Part shown: positions 5,751 through 10,032 of the stretch, piece after piece | Numbering within the stretch: the stretch's first letter is position 1 | How the letters are laid out: every line of letters starts with the position of its first letter | DNA from: JBMYQA01 sp049600855 | Lineage (GTDB): Bacteria > Bacteroidota > Bacteroidia > Cytophagales > Flammeovirgaceae | Direction of reading: 5' to 3' | Assembly: GCA_049600855.1 (NCBI GenBank) | Contig: JBMYQA010000232.1 | Coordinates: forward strand, 1 to 10,032 | DNA length: 10,032 nt | The notes under the pieces: generated by a model | The model's database searches: none | What the model was told of the DNA's origin: nothing | What the model saw: only the letters and a program-made list of their open reading frames with translations | Program-made: the position numbers and the translations under genes

Positions 5751-5831
5751 CTGATCAATTTGGAATCAATTTAAGTAGGTAATCACAATGAATGTAGCAT
5801 GTTGACCGCCTGCTTAGTTTTTTATTCGATA

Positions 5832-5865
5832 CGAAATTAATTGCTAAGTATCACGGAAATCTCAC
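5832..5865 (-). promoter_or_regulatory. Response-regulator box plus -7-like promoter (site B)
   Basis: On the minus strand, GTGAGA (5865-5860) and GTGATA (5854-5849) are tandem half-sites with an 11-bp period. They lie exactly 9 bp upstream of TAATTTCG (5839-5832), a one-mismatch TAnnTTTG box. No -33 TTG occurs at usable spacing. The 18-bp element matches site A upstream of the response regulator at 15 of 18 positions and in the same spacing to the -7 box. It would start a minus-strand transcript near 5825. Confidence 0.55.
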
Positions 5866-5884
5866 AGAAGCGTCAAGTTTCTGT

Positions 5885-5911
5885 AAAAAGGGCACAAAGA
5901 GTTTAACCCTC
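5885..5911 (-). terminator. Weak intrinsic terminator after the sensor kinase gene
   Basis: In minus-strand RNA, GAGGGT (5911-5906) pairs with GCCCTT (5893-5888) with two wobbles around a 12-nt loop. The U-run is at 5889-5885, its first two bases being the end of the 3' arm. It starts about 50 bases past the kinase stop codon and just before the site B promoter. Confidence 0.4.
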
Positions 5912-5963
5912 ATTTGCTATAAGTCAACGGACTAACTAGTAGTCAGAGCTTAGAATACTTAAT

Positions 5964-7478
5964 TTACACCATTGCTGGAAGCGAGAAATAGAACTTTGTG
6001 AATTTTTTGGGAATGCTCATCACTTGAATCTTAGATTGATGGATTTCTAGGATATTTTTTACAATGGCGAGCCCTAAACCTGTACTTCCTTTGGTTGGGC
6101 TTCCTTTATAGTATCGATCAAAAATATTGGGTAATTCCTCTTCGGGAATTCCTTCTCCAGTATTTTGGATTGCTACGGCCACTTGTGATTGATCTGGACT
6201 AGAAATGGACAATTCCACTTCCCCATGTTCCGGGGTATATTTGATCGCATTATCCATTAGGTTTTGAATTACACGTTCAATGAGCGATAAATCAGCCTGT
6301 ACTAAAGGCACATTTTCTGGGAACTTCGTCTTGATTGATATCTGCTTTTTTTGTGCCAAAATTTGATATTTCTGACACGATAGAGCAAGCACTTCTGAAA
6401 GATTAAACTGCTCAAAATTGGGCTTAATTTGTCGCGCTTCTAATTTGGTTAATTCAAACAAATCTGACACTAACCGTTTCAGTTTCTCTGTACTATTTAA
6501 AATGGTTTTCAAGTATTTATTTACCTGTTCTTCAGAGAGCTTACCTTGCTTCATGTGTAAGGTTTCGATATAGCCTGAAATCACCGATATGGGTGTACGT
6601 AAATCATGGGAAACATTAGCAATGAGCTCCCTTCGCAAATGATCAACTTGTTTCAAATCCTCTATATTTTTGAGGATGGTATCTGCCATACTGTTGAAAG
6701 TAGACGATAACAGCTCCATCTCGCCTGAAGTCACATTTTCGACACGCGCATGCAAATCGCCTTCCTCAAACTTTTTAACGACATCTATGATTTTCCTGAG
6801 ATTCTTTGTCAACAACCACAATGCCCATAAACCAATCAGTAAAGCTGCTAATAAGGTGAGGAAAAAAGAGGAAGTACCAACGCGTAATAAATAACTATTC
6901 CATAAAGAACTGGTGACATTGTCGTATTCTTCACTCGCTAATACAATGTAAACATAGCCCTGTAGCTGACCGTTTTCCTCGACTTTTGTTGCTGAAAATA
7001 TCGTTTGTTCGTCAGGCTTTCGCGGATCATCGCCCACAATCAAGGTTTTGCGATCACTCGCTAAAAATTGATGAATTGGCGCAAGGTCCACCCGACTCAG
7101 TTTTACATTTTTTTTGAGTACTACATATTTCAAAATTTCACCCTCCGTATCTAATAAATAGACTTCTAAACTAGGATTCACCGCCATCATCGAATGCATG
7201 ATATTCCCTACTGCTTCCTCATTCACTTTGCCGTTTATAAAAGGTTTTACCTCTTTCACTAAATGTTGAGCAACGTCACCATTTAGCCGTTGAGAAGTTT
7301 CTTGGTAATAGGTCTGCGCCGAAGTTGCTGTAATAAAAATATACGCTACTCCCAAGCAAATGAGCAGCGCCAGCAAGGCTGCTGAGATGCGCCAATACAG
7401 ACTGTGAAATATGTTCTTCTTCATCGGGAATCTTTGTCGTTCTAATTTTGAATGTTCATGCTCGCTTTCATCCAGCAT
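5964..7478 (-). CDS. Membrane-bound sensor histidine kinase (HAMP, HisKA, HATPase)
   Basis: A 504-residue two-component sensor in the inner membrane that autophosphorylates and passes phosphate to the adjacent response regulator. TM1 is at about 31-50 and TM2 at about 201-223. They flank a periplasmic sensor region of about 150 residues with a PAS/Cache-like look (VYLLDTEGEILKYV near 106-119), ligand unknown. HAMP follows (about 224-276), then the HisKA helix with ANVSHDLRTP (287-296) and phospho-acceptor His291. The ATP domain has the N box QNLMDNAIKYTP (405-416), G1 NTGEGI (439-444, with Asn replacing the usual Asp), the F box IFDRYYKGS (452-460) and G2 GSTGLGLAI (464-472). ATG at 7478 lies 3 bp after the regulator stop, indicating translational coupling. 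Met19 (7424) is an alternative start that removes a charged 18-residue N-terminal extension. Confidence 0.93.
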   Translation of the reverse strand: MLDESEHEHSKLERQRFPMKKNIFHSLYWRISAALLALLICLGVAYIFITATSAQTYYQETSQRLNGDVAQHLVKEVKPFINGKVNEEAVGNIMHSMMAVNPSLEVYLLDTEGEILKYVVLKKNVKLSRVDLAPIHQFLASDRKTLIVGDDPRKPDEQTIFSATKVEENGQLQGYVYIVLASEEYDNVTSSLWNSYLLRVGTSSFFLTLLAALLIGLWALWLLTKNLRKIIDVVKKFEEGDLHARVENVTSGEMELLSSTFNSMADTILKNIEDLKQVDHLRRELIANVSHDLRTPISVISGYIETLHMKQGKLSEEQVNKYLKTILNSTEKLKRLVSDLFELTKLEARQIKPNFEQFNLSEVLALSCQKYQILAQKKQISIKTKFPENVPLVQADLSLIERVIQNLMDNAIKYTPEHGEVELSISSPDQSQVAVAIQNTGEGIPEEELPNIFDRYYKGSPTKGSTGLGLAIVKNILEIHQSKIQVMSIPKKFTKFYFSLPAMV

Positions 7479-7481
7479 CTT

Positions 7482-8198
7482 TTAGTTTTTGGATACCTCA
7501 TCACTAAAGCGGTACCCAACTCCCCAAGCAGTGAGGATAAATTTTGGTTTGGCTACATTGGGTTCTATTTTTGCGCGCAAGCGATTAATATGGGAATTTA
7601 CGGTATGTTCATAACCTGAAAACTCGTATCCCCAAACTAAATTCAGCAACTCTTCGCGCGAATAGCTCCGTCCGGGGCGATTCGCCATCAGCACCAACAA
7701 ATCGAATTCTTTAGGAGTTAAGTCAATCCGATTGCCACTCAATAATACTTTCCGCTTGTCCAAATCAATTTCCAATTCCTCAAACTTCATCGCCTTCTTT
7801 TGTACTCCTTGCTCATTTTGAGCACCTTTAGTCATTTCAGTTCTTCTAAAAATTGCTTTGACACGCGCTATAAATTCACGCACACTAAAAGGCTTCGTCA
7901 AATAATCATCGGCTCCTGTTTCCAACCCAAGCACCTTATCAATTTCTTCTGATTTTGCGGTTAACATCAAAATGGGGGTATGAATTTCTTTGGCTCGCAA
8001 CTTTCTGCACACATCCATACCATCCATTTTAGGGAGCATCAAATCCAAAATAATTAGGTCGTAGTTGTTTTGTGAAGCAAGATCGTAACCCAGTTGGCCG
8101 TCCATAGCCTGATCTAAATCACAATCCAAATCTGAAATATGAATGGATAATAATTCGATGATATCGGGATCATCTTCAACAATCAGTACTTTCCGCAT
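7482..8198 (-). CDS. OmpR/PhoB-family DNA-binding response regulator
   Basis: A 238-residue transcription regulator, the partner of the kinase encoded directly downstream. The receiver domain (1-118) has the acidic pair Asp9-Asp10, phospho-acceptor Asp52 in IILDLMLPKMDG, switch Thr80 and Lys102 in TKPFS, so all phosphorylation residues are present. A linker leads to the winged-helix effector domain (about 136-234): LTPKEFDLLVLM (150-161), the recognition-helix region HTVNSHINRLRAKIE (188-202) and the wing AWGVGYRF (224-231). This family binds tandem direct repeats with about 11-bp period, and such repeats lie 41-57 bp upstream of its ATG, so autoregulation is likely. The gene is first in a two-gene operon with the kinase. 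The physiological stimulus cannot be read from the sequence. Confidence 0.95.
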   Translation of the reverse strand: MRKVLIVEDDPDIIELLSIHISDLDCDLDQAMDGQLGYDLASQNNYDLIILDLMLPKMDGMDVCRKLRAKEIHTPILMLTAKSEEIDKVLGLETGADDYLTKPFSVREFIARVKAIFRRTEMTKGAQNEQGVQKKAMKFEELEIDLDKRKVLLSGNRIDLTPKEFDLLVLMANRPGRSYSREELLNLVWGYEFSGYEHTVNSHINRLRAKIEPNVAKPKFILTAWGVGYRFSDEVSKN

Positions 8199-8221
8199 AG
8201 TATTTTCGCTAATTATAAATT

Positions 8222-8255
8222 CAAAGGTAATGCACAGGTATCACGATAATATCAC
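8222..8255 (-). promoter_or_regulatory. Autoregulatory promoter of the two-component operon (site A)
   Basis: On the minus strand, GTGATA (8255-8250) and GTGATA (8244-8239) are perfect direct repeats with an 11-bp period. They are followed after 9 bp by TACCTTTG (8229-8222), a perfect TAnnTTTG -7 box. The repeats occupy the position of the -33 element, and a TTG 25 bp upstream is too far for a normal promoter. This is the layout expected for activation by a PhoB/OmpR-type regulator. The leader to the ATG at 8198 is about 20 nt. Confidence 0.65.
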
Positions 8256-8296
8256 AAAAAATACCCACACGTTTTCTAATTGAAAGTGTGGGTATT
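8256..8296 (-). terminator. Intrinsic terminator of the DUF3857/transglutaminase-like gene
   Basis: In minus-strand RNA, AATACCCACAC (8296-8286) and GTGTGGGTATT (8270-8260) form a perfect 11-bp stem around a 15-nt loop. The U-run spans 8261-8256, overlapping the last two stem bases. It lies about 20 bases past the gene's stop and directly abuts the first half-site of the two-component promoter. Confidence 0.9.
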
Positions 8297-8317
8297 CCAA
8301 TAAAGTTCCATCAAATC

Positions 8318-10032
8318 TTATCCTTGCTTGCGTTTTAGCACTAATTGTTCTTGCATTTTGCCAATTACGTCCGTGAAAAAACCTTTTAATGCTTCATAGT
8401 TTCGTGGCTTAATCTTACCGTGCTTCATAAATAGCGTAGTAGACACGTTTACTTCTCCTTCGGCTAAGGTGATTTTATAATCAAAGTACCCCATCTTATT
8501 AACCAACTCGATACGTTTATTTTCAGGCTTTTCTTCTACTTCATATCCTTCTGGAAGTTTGACAGTAACTGTTGTGATAAAACGTCTAGCAAAAGCAATT
8601 TCTACCGGATAATACCTTACTTCATTTTGAAAAGGATTCGTAGTCATTCCTTCCTGAAATAGGGGCACATACAAAATATCTGCATCTTCCTCTTCCATTT
8701 CCTCATTGCTAGATAGGCTACAGCTCATGGAAAGGGGTTGCTCTAAATTCGCTGCGTTTTTTACTTGAAATGAATCAATCGTAAACCCTTCTTTGAAGGC
8801 TGAAAATTTATCTCCTATATAAGCAGATTCACCTTTACGTTGCAACAATGCACGTTCTTCCACTTGATAAACGCCCTTATATTTTGCATTAATTTGATAA
8901 CTGCGTTTACCTGATGCAGACAAATCAATGGTATACTGTAAAATGCTATTATTTTGTTTAGGCATGGGTAAGTTAACCCACTTTGGAGCAGTTTTATCCG
9001 CTCGGATTCCTAACACATTCATATCTTTTACAGGTAAAAACTGATACGATTGGTAAGGGATCGTCGCATCTAAGAAATAAGGCTTACCTGAGATGTCAAC
9101 ATGCGCAATTACATGATTAAACTGTGATAAAAATCGAGAGTCTCGATATACTTTTCCATGCCTTCTGGTGCTAATTAGTACAGGAGTAGCCTTTAATCCA
9201 GCTTCTTTCAGCATCGCTACCAAATATAAATTCAGCGGCCCGCTATCCAATTCTAAGCCTTTTGTTACCTTCTGCTTTTCATCTTTTCCAAAGAAAATCG
9301 AATGATCCCCACTCCATTTAAAATAGCGTTGACAATAGGCATACACCAATTTCATGCGCTCTTTAGCATCAGATACCCCTGATACCACTTGGGCAATGTT
9401 GTCTGAAAATTGTTTCTTATGCAAAAAAGGATGGTTAAAGCTTGCGTTTTCCCAAAGCTGTTCTTTTACAATTTGAGGCCAATCATTCAGTAATTTATGA
9501 TAATTTTCTGTCGAACTACCACTGTAGCCATTCATCCCCGCATTTGCGGTTCGATAACCTGCTAATTGAAAACGTATCTTATTGGCATAATTCAGCGGAT
9601 TAGCTACCATAGGTTCATTGCGTATTGGCGGTGTATTGGTCAGACTCCAATGAGAAATGGGGCTTGTTGTATTTCGATACTTTCGAATCACTTTATCTCC
9701 ATCCATCATAAACCGAAAATCTAGGTTAGCAGGAATGCTAAGTAGCGAAAAACCACTGTATAGGGTTGGAATATCATTATGAAATAACCAATCATCTAGG
9801 TAAGTGATCTGGTCTGATCGAAGGGTGTAGGTATATTCAATGATTGATCCAACGGAAACATTAGGGATGGCAAAGCTTTTTGTGGTGTAATATTCATCTT
9901 CTTGCTTTTCAAAAATATCGCTTTTCGCAATTTTCGTTTTTACGATTTTACCATCTTCTAGGGTATAAGATTGGGCTTTAATGGCATTACAGGTATAATA
10001 ATTTTTATAACTGTAATAAGGAATGGCTACTG
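8318..10032 (-). CDS. DUF3857/transglutaminase-like protein, 5' end beyond the window
   Basis: The frame is open from the right edge to the TAA at 8320-8318, so 570 codons are visible and the true start lies outside. The ATG at 9709 is internal: conserved DUF3857 sequence continues upstream of it, including the IPNVSVGSIIEYTY segment (about 9873-9832) and the WLF-x-x-D-I-P motif near 9790-9765. A transglutaminase-like core follows in the middle (codons at about 9340-9030), then a beta-rich C-terminal domain of the DUF3858 type. In the core, the position of the catalytic Cys (before the LNLYLVAML helix) is Ser (codon 9244-9242). The His (NHV, codon 9115-9113) and Asp (FLDAT, codon 9070-9068) of the triad are kept, so enzymatic activity is doubtful. 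Family members are typically exported; the signal peptide would be off-window. The role is unknown. It ends with a strong terminator and is not operonic with the regulator downstream. Confidence 0.85.
   Translation of the reverse strand, partial: VAIPYYSYKNYYTCNAIKAQSYTLEDGKIVKTKIAKSDIFEKQEDEYYTTKSFAIPNVSVGSIIEYTYTLRSDQITYLDDWLFHNDIPTLYSGFSLLSIPANLDFRFMMDGDKVIRKYRNTTSPISHWSLTNTPPIRNEPMVANPLNYANKIRFQLAGYRTANAGMNGYSGSSTENYHKLLNDWPQIVKEQLWENASFNHPFLHKKQFSDNIAQVVSGVSDAKERMKLVYAYCQRYFKWSGDHSIFFGKDEKQKVTKGLELDSGPLNLYLVAMLKEAGLKATPVLISTRRHGKVYRDSRFLSQFNHVIAHVDISGKPYFLDATIPYQSYQFLPVKDMNVLGIRADKTAPKWVNLPMPKQNNSILQYTIDLSASGKRSYQINAKYKGVYQVEERALLQRKGESAYIGDKFSAFKEGFTIDSFQVKNAANLEQPLSMSCSLSSNEEMEEEDADILYVPLFQEGMTTNPFQNEVRYYPVEIAFARRFITTVTVKLPEGYEVEEKPENKRIELVNKMGYFDYKITLAEGEVNVSTTLFMKHGKIKPRNYEALKGFFTDVIGKMQEQLVLKRKQG

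Larger units (their letters stand above)
5421..5963. other. 543-bp region without a conventional gene, between sensor kinase and desulfhydrase-like genes
   Basis: In minus-strand order this stretch holds a weak terminator for the kinase (5911-5885), a response-regulator-type direct repeat with a -7-like box (5865-5832), a 34-codon ORF (5750-5646) with an embedded hairpin (5684-5658), and the interrupted small membrane ORF (5614-5417, overlapping the left end). The plus strand shows only very short ORFs and no recognisable RNA gene. All stronger signals point leftward, so the region is probably transcribed on the minus strand. Confidence 0.6.

Noticed and set aside
5773..5823. Plus-strand hairpin (AAGTAGG/CCTGCTT) followed by six T, resembling a terminator
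   Set aside because: The loop is 29 nt, the stem is 7 bp with a wobble, and no plus-strand gene lies upstream, so a chance arrangement is likely.
6670..6894. 74-codon plus-strand ORF inside the sensor kinase gene
   Set aside because: It is antisense to the HAMP/TM2 region of a clear kinase and has no independent support.
9707..9709. ATG at 9709 as the start of the DUF3857/transglutaminase-like gene
   Set aside because: The same frame stays open and family-like for 107 codons to the window edge, so this Met is internal.

Overview
The window looks like a chromosomal segment of a Bacteroidota bacterium, probably of the Cytophagales/Flavobacteriia type. The DNA is AT-rich. Start codons lack Shine-Dalgarno sequences. 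Several upstream regions carry the Bacteroidota -7 box TAnnTTTG, some with a TTG about 19-23 bp upstream. The gene content also fits: a small PorT-type outer-membrane barrel, an OmpA-domain lipoprotein with a coiled coil, and a DUF3857/transglutaminase-like protein. No phage, transposon, CRISPR array or rRNA is visible.

Layout, left to right. An outer-membrane beta-barrel gene (minus; only the last base of its probable stop is cut off) is followed by guaB (minus, IMP dehydrogenase) with its own terminator. Divergent from guaB is an OmpA-family lipoprotein (plus). Its terminator hairpin runs into the 3' end of a convergent GNAT acetyltransferase gene (minus). Next come tRNA-Leu(UAA) and tRNA-Gly(GCC), both minus and each followed by its own intrinsic terminator. 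Then comes a PLP-dependent ACC deaminase/D-cysteine desulfhydrase-like gene (minus). A 0.5-kb stretch without a conventional gene follows. Beyond it lies a two-component operon (minus): an OmpR/PhoB-type response regulator, then a HAMP sensor kinase 3 bp behind it. The window closes with the 3' 1.7 kb of a DUF3857/transglutaminase-like gene (minus), whose start lies beyond the right edge.

The most interesting structure surrounds the two-component system. An 18-bp element made of two GTGA(T/G)A half-sites with an 11-bp period occurs twice, 15 of 18 bases identical. One copy lies upstream of the response regulator. The other lies just past the kinase gene. Both are on the minus strand, both sit exactly 9 bp upstream of a -7-like box, and neither promoter has a normally spaced -33 TTG. 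This is the geometry of a PhoB/OmpR-type activator box that replaces the upstream promoter element. It suggests autoregulation plus a second regulated promoter firing into the apparently empty region. That region holds a 34-codon ORF overlapping a strand-specific 11-bp RNA hairpin, then a small single-pass membrane protein ORF interrupted by one in-frame TGA, then the desulfhydrase-like gene. Whether these form one regulon is inference, but each sequence element can be read directly.

The remaining genes are ordinary housekeeping or envelope genes (purine synthesis, tRNAs, peptidoglycan anchoring). Points of detail include a transglutaminase-like domain with Ser at the catalytic Cys position, and a perfect 9-bp inverted repeat over the acetyltransferase promoter.
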